This document shows positions 46,407 through 53,853 of a DNA stretch of 64,000 bases, piece after piece. Location: positions 1-64,000 of the forward strand of contig JBPCKT010000007.1 in the NCBI GenBank assembly GCA_051004015.1, written 5' to 3'. Source of the stretch: SXOA01 sp051004015. Its GTDB lineage: Bacteria > Planctomycetota > Planctomycetia > Pirellulales > Pirellulaceae. Both the position numbers and the translations under genes were made by a program. How positions within the stretch are numbered: position 1 is the stretch's first letter; the number at the start of each line of letters is the position of its first letter. The notes beneath the pieces were generated by a model. It searched no databases. It worked only from the letters and a program-made list of their open reading frames with translations, and had not been told where the DNA came from.

Positions 46407-47875
46407 GGCTTCACCTCCGCCTTTTCCAGCGTGATGTTGTTCTGCTTGGCGCTGGTTCCCTGCTTGCGAACTAACTCAAAGAGCAGGTCGGCCTTCTTCC
46501 CGGCGGCGACCGTGGTATGCAGCTCCACGGTTTGATAGTCGTGGAGTTTGGGCTCGAGCGAGCTCTTGTAGATGATGTGGCCAGGGATAGTGCGGCGGAT
46601 TTCCACATTGATCGGCTTGCCGGAGTAGTTGCGAATTCGCTCCGCGAGTATTTCATGGTCATCCCAGCCGACGAGGGTGGCGTTCTCTTCCTTGAATGCG
46701 CCGTCGCCGCCGATCTTGCGGAACTCGCTCGTGCCGTTGATTTGCAGGATCAGGTCCGTGCGGAAGGTGCGGAGCTTGAGCAGCTCGTGGATGACCTCCG
46801 GGTCGCGGCCCAGGTTGAGCTCGATCTTGTCGCCGATGGGGATGTACTTGGTGGCTTGCTGCGTCAGGTACGAGAGCCCGTCGCGGCCGTTGTCGCGGAA
46901 GACGCGGACGACGCCATCGGGCAGCGGCGTTGTTCCCAGCTTGCTGGCCACGTCGTTCTTAAGCAAGTAGAGACGGACCAGTTGCTCACCGTATTCCTGC
47001 GGACGGTAGCGGTACTCGATTTTGAAGAGAATCTTCTGCCCCTCCAGCGACCGCATCCGCTTGCTCCAGCCGTTCTTGATGGTCTCGGTCCCTTCGATGG
47101 TGTAGATGAAGTATTCGCTGAGACCTTCTTTGATGATCTCCTTGGGTTTTTCCGCCTGGCCGCCTCCACCCCCGGGCATCCCCCCGGCCATTCCCAGGGT
47201 GGCGCTGAGGACCGTCCGCCTCGATTCGCTCAACTTCTTGGCATCCATCGCGGCGACTTGGGGAACGGGAATATTCGCAAGCTGGGCGATTTTCTCGACG
47301 AGGTTGATTTTGCCTACCACCAGGCGGACCTGCGCGTCTTCATATTCTTCGCCGCTGCTGTTGAAGACCCGGACGAAGCCCTCAAAGGACATCTCTTTCT
47401 CATCCTTGTCGGCGATGCAGAGGTAGTCCGCGGACCAGGTGATGCCGCTCGTGAAGTAAGTGATTTGAACCTTTGCTTCACCGTCAATTTCGCTCTGCAC
47501 ATTCCAGTACAACATCTGCGGCTTAGCGTGGGGGAACGTCGTATCGAGCACGTCCAGCTTGTCGGCATTGGTCAGGAATTTGAGCTCGACGCTGGTGGGG
47601 TCGATGAGCGTATTCGCCCAGGAAAACTGCAGTGGATTGACCCCCTTTTTGAACGTTACCGCGCGAGTTTCGCGGACCAGGGTGATATCTTCGCTGTTGT
47701 AGATTGTGAGTTGCACCGTGCTCGGGGAAGGGACGGTGGAAAGATCGACGTTTTCGGCATGGAGTGACCGCAGCGTTAAGCCCACGATCAGCACGCAGAG
47801 GATGGGACGCAGGAGCGTCCAGGACTTGCGTTCCCACGCAGAGCGTGGGAACGAGGATGCAGATAAGCTTCGCAT
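46403..47875 (-). CDS. secreted DUF4139-type protein, paralogue 2 of 5
   Basis: 490 residues from the ATG ending at 47875, preceded by AAGGAG with 9-nt spacing; upstream in-frame starts lack this. The signal peptide begins MRSLSASSFPRSAWERKSWT, repeat-encoded, followed by LLRPILCVLIVGLTLRSLHA. The mature start is ENVDLSTVPSPSTVQLTIYN. The linker is Gly-rich (GMAGGMPGGGGGQAEKPKEI). The C-terminus TSAKQNNITLEKAEVKP is shared. It begins 42 bp after the first, divergent paralogue. Confidence 0.88.
   Translation of the reverse strand: MRSLSASSFPRSAWERKSWTLLRPILCVLIVGLTLRSLHAENVDLSTVPSPSTVQLTIYNSEDITLVRETRAVTFKKGVNPLQFSWANTLIDPTSVELKFLTNADKLDVLDTTFPHAKPQMLYWNVQSEIDGEAKVQITYFTSGITWSADYLCIADKDEKEMSFEGFVRVFNSSGEEYEDAQVRLVVGKINLVEKIAQLANIPVPQVAAMDAKKLSESRRTVLSATLGMAGGMPGGGGGQAEKPKEIIKEGLSEYFIYTIEGTETIKNGWSKRMRSLEGQKILFKIEYRYRPQEYGEQLVRLYLLKNDVASKLGTTPLPDGVVRVFRDNGRDGLSYLTQQATKYIPIGDKIELNLGRDPEVIHELLKLRTFRTDLILQINGTSEFRKIGGDGAFKEENATLVGWDDHEILAERIRNYSGKPINVEIRRTIPGHIIYKSSLEPKLHDYQTVELHTTVAAGKKADLLFELVRKQGTSAKQNNITLEKAEVKP
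47804..47855. repeat. 52-nt double-hairpin repeat in a signal peptide (copy 2)
   Basis: Same unit as 43469-43520 with four differences. The palindrome GTTCCCACGC-AGA-GCGTGGGAAC lies at 47830-47852 and the small hairpin GGACGC-AGGA-GCGTCC at 47805-47820. Encodes FPRSAWERKSWTLLRP in frame. Confidence 0.9.
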
Positions 47876-47916
47876 GAATGTGTTCTCCTTCATTTGAGTG
47901 GCTAGAACGATCGCGA

Positions 47917-49140
47917 TTACCACTCGTTCTTCAGGATCACGTTCAGCTTGTGCTCCTTCTTGTCGGCTTTGCCGTCTTTGGCTCTCGGCGGGAGCTTGAC
48001 GTGGAAGACAACCTTGTCAAAGGTGCTTTTCTCCTTGTCGGGGCCTCCCTCGAAGGTCGTCAACTTGCCGAGCTCCCATTCCACGTCGCGGCCCGTGTCG
48101 CCGCGGACTTCGTTGCGGATGTGCCGCAGGTTCTCGACGATGTCGAGCGTCACGGCTGTGTCCTTGAAGTTCTCAATCTCGTATTTGAGGACGATTTCCT
48201 GATTGAAGACATTGCCCCCGATCCGCTTGTTCTCGTTCTTGTCGATGGTCCTTTTGACGACGACGTCCTGAGCGACGCCGAGATAGAGTTTCATCTCGTC
48301 GTCCATCGGCGTGAATTTGCCCCAGTCTTCGCCGAGGAACGCGGTGCTGCCTTCGCCTCCGCCGTCGATGAAAATGCGGACCTTGCCGTATTGCAGCGGG
48401 GCCAAGCCGAGATGATTGGCCTTGTCATTCTTCAGCACATAGTGCATCGGCACGCGGAGCTTGTTCTGGGGCCGGTCGAGGTAATCGAACTCCGCCGGGT
48501 TGCAGGTGTAGGTCTTTTTGATCGGCACCTTCTCGTACTTTTCCATTAGCATCTCTTTGGTCTCGTTCAGGCCAACCGGCTTGAGGAACCGTTTGCCAAA
48601 ACCGGCCCAAACGCCAGTGCTGCCGAAGGATTCGTTGGCGAAGTTTTGCAGCCGCATGTATTGGGAGAGAGTGAGGCTGGATTCGTCTTTGGAGGCGACC
48701 GCCCGGTAATTGAAGCTCTTGTTAAGGTTGCCCAGCAAGTAGCTGACCCGCACCCGGACGCTGCCGGAATCGCTGCTGCCGACCGACCAGATGAGAGCCG
48801 CCTCATTGGGCGGATAGGAGACGGAGAGGACCTTTACGTCGATCATTTTCTCGCCGACCGGGGCGATGACCCGGAAGACGATCGTGTTGGGATCAATTTG
48901 CGTATTGGCCCACGAAAAATCGACCTGGTTTTCTCCCTTCACCAGTGGCACCACCCGCTCTTCTTCCACGAGCGTGGCCGCCGCATTGTCGAGTTGAATC
49001 TCCACCCGCTCCCGGACAGGCAAAGTTATCAGCTTTACGCGGGCCAAGGCGGCGTCTGGATAGGCAAACAGGCCGGCGAGCGATCCGCCAGCGACCGCAG
49101 CGGAAAACAGCATCTTCTGGAGAGGCAACGACTTACGCAT
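47917..49140 (-). CDS. secreted DUF4139-type protein, divergent paralogue 1 of 5
   Basis: 407 residues from the ATG ending at 49140 (CCGGAG upstream). Signal peptide MRKSLPLQKMLFSAAVAGGS with LAGLFAYPDAALA. It shares only the outline of the other four: RVEIQLDNAAATLVEEERVV, ENQVDFSWANTQIDPNTIVF, PPNEAALIWSV, LGLAPLQYGKVRIFIDGGGE, DDEMKLYLGVAQDVVVKRTI and the C-terminal beta half ending KLNVILKNEW. It is the first gene of the operon. The four near-identical copies downstream probably arose by later tandem duplication of a different family member. Confidence 0.83.
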   Translation of the reverse strand: MRKSLPLQKMLFSAAVAGGSLAGLFAYPDAALARVKLITLPVRERVEIQLDNAAATLVEEERVVPLVKGENQVDFSWANTQIDPNTIVFRVIAPVGEKMIDVKVLSVSYPPNEAALIWSVGSSDSGSVRVRVSYLLGNLNKSFNYRAVASKDESSLTLSQYMRLQNFANESFGSTGVWAGFGKRFLKPVGLNETKEMLMEKYEKVPIKKTYTCNPAEFDYLDRPQNKLRVPMHYVLKNDKANHLGLAPLQYGKVRIFIDGGGEGSTAFLGEDWGKFTPMDDEMKLYLGVAQDVVVKRTIDKNENKRIGGNVFNQEIVLKYEIENFKDTAVTLDIVENLRHIRNEVRGDTGRDVEWELGKLTTFEGGPDKEKSTFDKVVFHVKLPPRAKDGKADKKEHKLNVILKNEW

Positions 49141-49337
49141 AACAAACTCCGGTGAAAAAAGCGGCGGCGCGGGCGGAAGGGCCGCGAAAAGCCTGAGCAA
49201 ACATACGTTTGTCTGGAATGTAAGACGGGGGAGGCCGCCGAGTCGTTTCGGGCCGAAAAAAAATCTTCGCGGGTGATCCCCAGCGGGCTCGGGTGGAGCG
49301 AGTTCCCCTGCGACCAAAAAACCCATTCGTCCAGGAA

Positions 49338-49366
49338 TTGACTTATGTTCACATCATGTAATAATG
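49338..49366 (+). promoter_or_regulatory. strong sigma-70-type promoter before the flagellar genes
   Basis: TTGACT at 49338-49343, then about 16 nt, then AATAAT at 49360-49365. Transcription would start near 49373, leaving about 37 nt before the next ATG at 49410. Confidence 0.55.
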
Positions 49367-49409
49367 CGTACAGTCATCAGGTCTTACCCTCGCGAAAGGA
49401 GATTCACCC

Positions 49410-49619
49410 ATGCTTTCCGCATTTCCCGTCAGCCGCACACCGCCTCGAAACCCCCGCCGGTCGCGTGCGCCCTTGCGGATTTACTCGCCGCCCGCCGCGG
49501 TTTGTCCTCCACAGCCGACAGAGGAGACAACCACGCCTCGCACCGGCGAGCTCCAGCCGATTGGCCAGTTGCTGCCGCAGGTGCTGGCGCGGTATTTGTC
49601 GTTGAATACGGAGGAGTAG
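49410..49619 (+). CDS. 69-residue Pro-rich protein upstream of the flagellar export genes
   Basis: ATG 49410 preceded by AAGGAG at 8-nt spacing and, further up, by a good promoter. The N-terminal 45 residues are Pro/Arg-rich and probably disordered. The C-terminus GELQPIGQLLPQVLARYLSL forms an amphipathic helix that resembles a conserved small-protein ending. No known family is claimed. It is the first gene of the plus-strand block leading into fliL. Confidence 0.6.
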   Translation: MLSAFPVSRTPPRNPRRSRAPLRIYSPPAAVCPPQPTEETTTPRTGELQPIGQLLPQVLARYLSLNTEE

Positions 49620-49798
49620 GTCGCTTGGAGTTGGTGAAGCTCGTAGGAGACGTAGCGTCTGTAACAGTCGTGAGGCTCCCCTTTTAGGGACGCCTTTGAC
49701 CTCAGTCCGCTGGCTGATGACCTATAGTTTTGCGGCAGCGCTTTGCTTGCTTCGCAAGACTTTTGCGGCCTGCACTTTCCTCTCCGCCGAGAGTCATC

Positions 49799-50329
49799 AT
49801 GCTCAAGCCGATTTTGATAGCCGTCTTCATTAGCGTCGTGATCCTGGGGGAATGCGCCGTCGCGTACCTGCTCATCCCCAGCACGTCCGACCTGGAAGGC
49901 TGGGCGAAGAAGAAACAGGCGGAGCATGCCACCGCTGACGAGCACGCCACGCCCGGCGAGCACGGCCAAGAGGGGAAAGAAGAGCACCAAAACGAGCACT
50001 CCGCCGAACATGACGCGGAAGTGGAGCTCGGCAAGTTCAATGTCATCGTTCATAAGCCGGTGGAAAACCTGACGATGCGGATCAACTTCCACCTGATCGG
50101 CACCGTGCCGGAAAAGGAGCACCTTGAGTTCGAGGAGCTCTACACCAAATGTGAGCACCGCCTGCGGGACCAGATCATCTTTGAGATCCGCAAATCCGAC
50201 GTGGCGGACCTTTCCGACCCCGGTTTGGCCTTGCTCAAAAGGAAGATTTTGGCGAAAAGTAACGAGCTGCTGGGGAAGCCCATGCTGCGGACCATCGTGT
50301 TCAGCGACTTCGCCTTCATCGAGCAGTAG
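49799..50329 (+). CDS. fliL: FliL-like flagellar basal-body protein
   Basis: 176 residues from ATG 49799. One N-terminal membrane helix (PILIAVFISVVILGECAVAYL), then a His/Glu-rich linker (about residues 40-75) and the FliL domain (FNVIVHKPVENLTMRINFHL, CEHRLRDQIIFEIRKSDVAD, TIVFSDFAFIEQ). FliL surrounds the stator and supports motor torque. The acidic, His-rich linker is longer than usual. First recognised gene of the flagellar block. Confidence 0.8.
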   Translation: MLKPILIAVFISVVILGECAVAYLLIPSTSDLEGWAKKKQAEHATADEHATPGEHGQEGKEEHQNEHSAEHDAEVELGKFNVIVHKPVENLTMRINFHLIGTVPEKEHLEFEELYTKCEHRLRDQIIFEIRKSDVADLSDPGLALLKRKILAKSNELLGKPMLRTIVFSDFAFIEQ

Positions 50330-50395
50330 CTGCTAGCGTTGGTGGGATGGCGTCTTCGCCGTCCTGTTTTCGCCTTTCGCCCCGGAACGGATTCC

Positions 50396-51004
50396 ATGGC
50401 TGAGCCGAGTAAGCTCAACACCGACGAAATCGAAAATCTGCTCCGCGAAGCGCAGGCAGCAGCGGGCATTGCGGACCCGCTTCCTCCCGCAGGCAGGCCG
50501 CCGCCGAATGCCGGCGGGCCGGCAGTTGCTGCCGCGGCAGAGCATGAGGGGACCGTTGCAGCTGCCACTCGGGCGCGGCCTGCATTGCATGCGGCCGAAC
50601 CCAGCCCCGCCGATTTCGTCGGCGACGACATCAATTACCTGCTAGCCCAGGCTGAGCAGGCCATCGCGTCCGTCGACCAGCCGGTGGATCCCGCCGTCAG
50701 CGGCATTTCGCCTTTTGCATTGCGGGACTTCAGCGGCGCTCCGGCCTCGGGCGAAAAGGCGACCATTGAACTGCTCAAGGACGTCGATCTCGAAGTGCGG
50801 ATTGAGCTCGGGCGCACGCAGATGTACCTGGAGGACGTCCTGAAGCTCCGTCGCGGAGCGGTGGTTCCGCTGGAGAAACTGGCGGGCGATCCGGTGGACA
50901 TTTTCGTGAACGGCCGGCTGATCGCGCGGGGAGAAGTTCTCGTGATGAACGACAACTTCTGCATCCGCGTGGCCGAGCTGCTGGCGGGCGATGATTTTAA
51001 ATAA
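50396..51004 (+). CDS. fliN: flagellar motor switch protein FliN
   Basis: 202 residues from ATG 50396. The C-terminal 75 residues are a clear SpoA/FliN domain (LLKDVDLEVRIELGRTQMYL, LRRGAVVPLEKLAGDPVDIF, NGRLIARGEVLVMNDNFCIR). The N-terminal 120 residues are an Ala/Pro-rich linker with two similar short helices (NLLREAQAAAG and YLLAQAEQAIA). FliN forms the lower part of the C-ring and binds the export apparatus. Confidence 0.93.
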   Translation: MAEPSKLNTDEIENLLREAQAAAGIADPLPPAGRPPPNAGGPAVAAAAEHEGTVAAATRARPALHAAEPSPADFVGDDINYLLAQAEQAIASVDQPVDPAVSGISPFALRDFSGAPASGEKATIELLKDVDLEVRIELGRTQMYLEDVLKLRRGAVVPLEKLAGDPVDIFVNGRLIARGEVLVMNDNFCIRVAELLAGDDFK

Positions 51005-51010
51005 AGTACT

Positions 51011-51049
51011 CATCACGCTCCGCGTGATGTCCTCGCGCGGAGCGTGAGG
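51011..51049. repeat. two GCTCCGC-family palindromes between fliN and fliO
   Basis: CATCACGCTCCGCGTGATG at 51011-51029 (perfect) and CCTCGCGCGGAGCGTGAGG at 51031-51049 (one mismatch). Confidence 0.85.
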
Positions 51050-51069
51050 AATACCAATGGACAGCATGG

Positions 51070-51741
51070 ATGCTCCCTCGCCTCTTTATCCTGATTCTCC
51101 TCCTCGCCACCGCGGCGGGTAACGCCGCCGCGCAGGAAGCGCAGCGGTCGAGCGCCTACGGACCGCCGACGCGTCGCGTCATCGAGCCCGCAGCGTTCGC
51201 GGATGAAGCTGGCGAACCCAAGGAAGCTCAGCGCTCTGCCTCCCTTCGCCTCGCTCCGCGCAAAGAGCCGTCATCCAAAGCGCTAAGTCACCCCGTTCCT
51301 TCCAGCTCGGAAAAAGTCATTACCGTTGTGGGAAGTTTGGGAATCGTCCTGGGCCTGTTCGTTGTCCTCGTATGGTTCTCTCGCCGGTTCGCCCCTGCGG
51401 GAACCGCGGCGTTGCCCAAAGAGGCGGTGGAATTGTTGGGACGCACTTCGTTGGGCGGCACGCATCAGATGCAACTCGTTCGCGTCGGAACGAAGCTGCT
51501 GCTGGTGGCTTTGTCGTCGCAAGGAGCGCGGACACTGACCGAAATCACGTCCGCCGCCGAAGTCGAGCGACTCAGCGACATCTGCCGTCGCCAGAAGCCG
51601 GACAGCGCGACAGCATCATTCCGCAGCCTGGTGGACCAAATCGGAGGCGAACGAACCACGAACACGTTTGTCGATAGCAATCGCCGCGCTCCCGCCGCAG
51701 CCACGGCAACCACCCGCACCCGAGCCACCTCCAGGGCCTAG
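51070..51741 (+). CDS. fliO: flagellar biosynthesis protein FliO
   Basis: 223 residues. Signal-like N-terminus MLPRLFILILLLATAAGNAAA, a linker, then one membrane helix (VITVVGSLGIVLGLFVVLVW) followed by FliO-type VELLGRTSLGGTHQMQLVRV and LLLVALSSQGARTLTEI. FliO is the chaperone for FliP assembly in the export gate. The position between fliN and fliP supports the call; the long Thr/Ala-rich tail is variable. Confidence 0.88.
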   Translation: MLPRLFILILLLATAAGNAAAQEAQRSSAYGPPTRRVIEPAAFADEAGEPKEAQRSASLRLAPRKEPSSKALSHPVPSSSEKVITVVGSLGIVLGLFVVLVWFSRRFAPAGTAALPKEAVELLGRTSLGGTHQMQLVRVGTKLLLVALSSQGARTLTEITSAAEVERLSDICRRQKPDSATASFRSLVDQIGGERTTNTFVDSNRRAPAAATATTRTRATSRA

Positions 51742-51745
51742 AGTC

Positions 51746-52627
51746 ATGCAGTTTCGCCCACAAACCACCGGCTGGAAATGGCTCGCCTGCGCAATCTTGG
51801 CGCTGACCGCGTTCTTGCCGCCGCAGGCGGCTGGGCAAGCAGGCGGTCGTTCGAATGCTTCTCCCGGCGTCAGCGTCGTTCCCCCCAGCCCGCCATCACC
51901 ACCCACAAATGACGCCGTTACCGAAATTCTCAAGGGCGGTCCGGAGGAGTGGACCAGCCCGGAGCGGCTTAGCTCATCGCTGCAGATACTGTTGTTGCTC
52001 ACCGTCCTCAGCCTGGCACCGGCCGTGCTCCTGATGACCACGAGCTTTGTCCGCATCATTGTCGTACTGGGCTTGCTTAAGCAGGCGCTCGGCACACAGC
52101 AACTGCCGCCAAGCCAGGTCCTCACCACGCTGGCGCTGTTTATGACGCTCCTCGTGATGACGCCGACCTGGACCGAGGTCTACAGCGAAAGCATTGGCCC
52201 CTACACGAAAGGGGAAATCGCCTCGCCCGAAGAAGCTTTCAACGCCGGCGTCCTCCCCATCAAACGGTTCATGAGCCGGCAGATTGACCTGGCCGGAAAC
52301 TCGGGCGACGTGTGGCTGTTCTTCGACTATTTGCCCGAAGAGCAACGGCAGAAAGTCCCGGAGACCTACGACGAAGTCCCGCTCCAGGCGCTCCTCCCCG
52401 CCTTCATGCTCAGCGAGCTCAAGATTGCCTTCCTGATCGGTTTTCAGATTTATCTCCCGTTTCTGATTCTCGACATTGTCGTTTCCAGCGTCACCATTTC
52501 CATGGGCATGATGATGCTGCCGCCGGTGATGATTTCGCTCCCCCTCAAGCTCCTGCTATTCGTCCTTGTCGACGGCTGGAACCTCGTCGTCGGCATGTTG
52601 CTCGCCAGCTTCGGCGCGCCACCTTGA
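51746..52627 (+). CDS. fliP: flagellar export gate protein FliP
   Basis: 293 residues from ATG 51746; a TTG at 51668 is a weaker alternative. Signal peptide (WLACAILALTAFLPPQAAG), a linker, then the FliP core: SSLQILLLLTVLSLAPAVLL, MTTSFVRIIVVLGLLKQALG, GTQQLPPSQVLTTLALFMTL, PAFMLSELKIAFLIGFQIYL and ISMGMMMLPPVMISLPLKLL, all highly conserved. FliP forms the pentameric core of the flagellar type III export channel with FliQ and FliR. Confidence 0.97.
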   Translation: MQFRPQTTGWKWLACAILALTAFLPPQAAGQAGGRSNASPGVSVVPPSPPSPPTNDAVTEILKGGPEEWTSPERLSSSLQILLLLTVLSLAPAVLLMTTSFVRIIVVLGLLKQALGTQQLPPSQVLTTLALFMTLLVMTPTWTEVYSESIGPYTKGEIASPEEAFNAGVLPIKRFMSRQIDLAGNSGDVWLFFDYLPEEQRQKVPETYDEVPLQALLPAFMLSELKIAFLIGFQIYLPFLILDIVVSSVTISMGMMMLPPVMISLPLKLLLFVLVDGWNLVVGMLLASFGAPP

Positions 52628-52634
52628 GATATTG

Positions 52635-52681
52635 CCTTTCCTTCGGCCTCCGCTTTCCGCTCTCCGACTTCCGCTTTCGCC
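52635..52681. repeat. TTCCGCT short-period repeat between fliP and fliQ
   Basis: CCTTTCC, CCGCTTTCCGCTCTCCGACTT and CCGCTTTCGCC: 7-nt-spaced related units occupying most of the fliP-fliQ spacer. Confidence 0.6.
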
Positions 52682-52682
52682 T

Positions 52683-52958
52683 ATGGAACCCAGCGACGCC
52701 ATCTCCCTGACGCAGCAAGCCATCACGACCGCGCTGCTGCTCGGCGCGCCGCTGCTGCTGGTTGGTATGGCGGTCGGCCTGCTCATCGGCCTGGCGCAGG
52801 CTTTGACGCAAGTCCAGGATCAAACGGTCGCCTTCGTTCCCAAAATCGTCGCCATGTTCATCGCGCTCCTTCTTTGCCTTCCCTGGATGACGCAGAAAAT
52901 GATCGAGTACTCGGAGCTGTTGATTACGAACATTCCGAAAACGATATCAGGAGGCTGA
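52683..52958 (+). CDS. fliQ: flagellar export gate protein FliQ
   Basis: 91 residues from ATG 52683, the normal FliQ length. Two membrane helices: ITTALLLGAPLLLVGMAVGLLIG and VPKIVAMFIALLLCLPWM, with the conserved QALTQVQDQTVAFVPKI between them. Part of the FliPQR gate. The in-frame extension upstream runs through the heptad repeat and is rejected. Confidence 0.95.
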   Translation: MEPSDAISLTQQAITTALLLGAPLLLVGMAVGLLIGLAQALTQVQDQTVAFVPKIVAMFIALLLCLPWMTQKMIEYSELLITNIPKTISGG

Positions 52959-52965
52959 TGGAAAT

Positions 52966-53037
52966 GACGAAATTCGAATGGCGAATGGCGAATGAAAGAC
53001 TCGTCATTCGCCATTCGGAATTCGTCATTCGGATTTC
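52966..53037. repeat. ATTCG-type hairpin repeat between fliQ and fliR
   Basis: CGAATGGCGAATGA and its exact complement TCATTCGCCATTCG face each other within repeated 7-8-nt units. Confidence 0.8.
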
Positions 53038-53040
53038 CCC

Positions 53041-53835
53041 ATGTCCCTCCTCCTCACCACCTACCTCAGCCAGTTCCTGGTCTTCGTGCTGGTGCTGACG
53101 CGCGTGGGATCGCTCCTCATGACGCTGCCGGTGCTGGGGTCGAATTCCATTCCGTTGCAAGTTCGGGCGCTGCTCGCCGTCGCCATTTCGCTGCTCATCA
53201 CGCCGCTTCACTGGGGACTTTCCATTCCGCCGCCGGGTAACCTGCTTGACCTAGGTCTGCTCGTGGCCCGCGAAGCGGTGCTGGGGTTGGCTCTGGGCGG
53301 GGCGGTGATGATTTTGCTTTCCGGGATGCAGATGGCCGGGCAGGTCATCAGCCAGATGAGCGGCATGTCCCTGGCCGACGTGGTGAACCCGACGTTTGAA
53401 ACCACCGTCCCGATCTTCTCGAACCTGCTCGAAATGCTGGCCCTCTCGATCTTCTTCCTGATGGGAGGACACCGCGAAGTGATGGACGCCCTGCTCGGCT
53501 CTTTCGAATGGATGCCCCCCGGCTCAGGTCACCTCCCCAGCGACCTTTCCACCGCTCTTTCTGCCGTCGCCTCCCACAGTTTCGAAACGGGCATCCGGGC
53601 ATCCGCCCCGGTGATGGTTTCGCTGCTGCTCGCCATCCTCATCATCGCCCTCATCAGCCGCACGCTGCCGCAACTGAATTCCCTGGCCATCGGCCTGAAC
53701 CTCAACGCCCTCATCGCCCCCGCCATCCTCGCATTCTCCCTCGGCTCGGCCGCCTGGGTATTCCAGCAAGAAGCGACGGGCATTGTCGATGGCATCTGCG
53801 ACGTGTTTCTCTCGGCCCCAGTCCCCAGCCCCTAG
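53041..53835 (+). CDS. fliR: flagellar export gate protein FliR
   Basis: 264 residues with about six membrane helices. Signatures: YLSQFLVFVLVLTRVGSLLM, TLPVLGSNSIPLQVRALLAV, GGAVMILLSGMQMAGQVISQ, MSLADVVNPTFETTVPIFSN and PVMVSLLLAILIIALISRTL. FliR completes the FliPQR core. The last residues (APVPSP) are encoded by a CCCCAGT-type heptad repeat that overlaps the stop codon. Confidence 0.95.
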   Translation: MSLLLTTYLSQFLVFVLVLTRVGSLLMTLPVLGSNSIPLQVRALLAVAISLLITPLHWGLSIPPPGNLLDLGLLVAREAVLGLALGGAVMILLSGMQMAGQVISQMSGMSLADVVNPTFETTVPIFSNLLEMLALSIFFLMGGHREVMDALLGSFEWMPPGSGHLPSDLSTALSAVASHSFETGIRASAPVMVSLLLAILIIALISRTLPQLNSLAIGLNLNALIAPAILAFSLGSAAWVFQQEATGIVDGICDVFLSAPVPSP

Positions 53836-53851
53836 CCCCCACCCCCGGCCC
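53815..53851. repeat. CCCCAGT/CCCCTAG heptad repeat at the fliR stop
   Basis: CCCCAGT, CCCCAGC, CCCTAGC, CCCCCAC, CCCCGGC in a row. The fliR TAG lies inside the third unit. The unit resembles the CCCCA(A/G)T heptamer (STRR1) described in cyanobacteria. Confidence 0.7.
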
Positions 53852-53853
53852 TC

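Noticed and set aside
44946..47767. long plus-strand frames opposite the DUF4139 genes
   Set aside because: They repeat in each paralogue because the coding strand is repeated; their composition is that of antisense reading.
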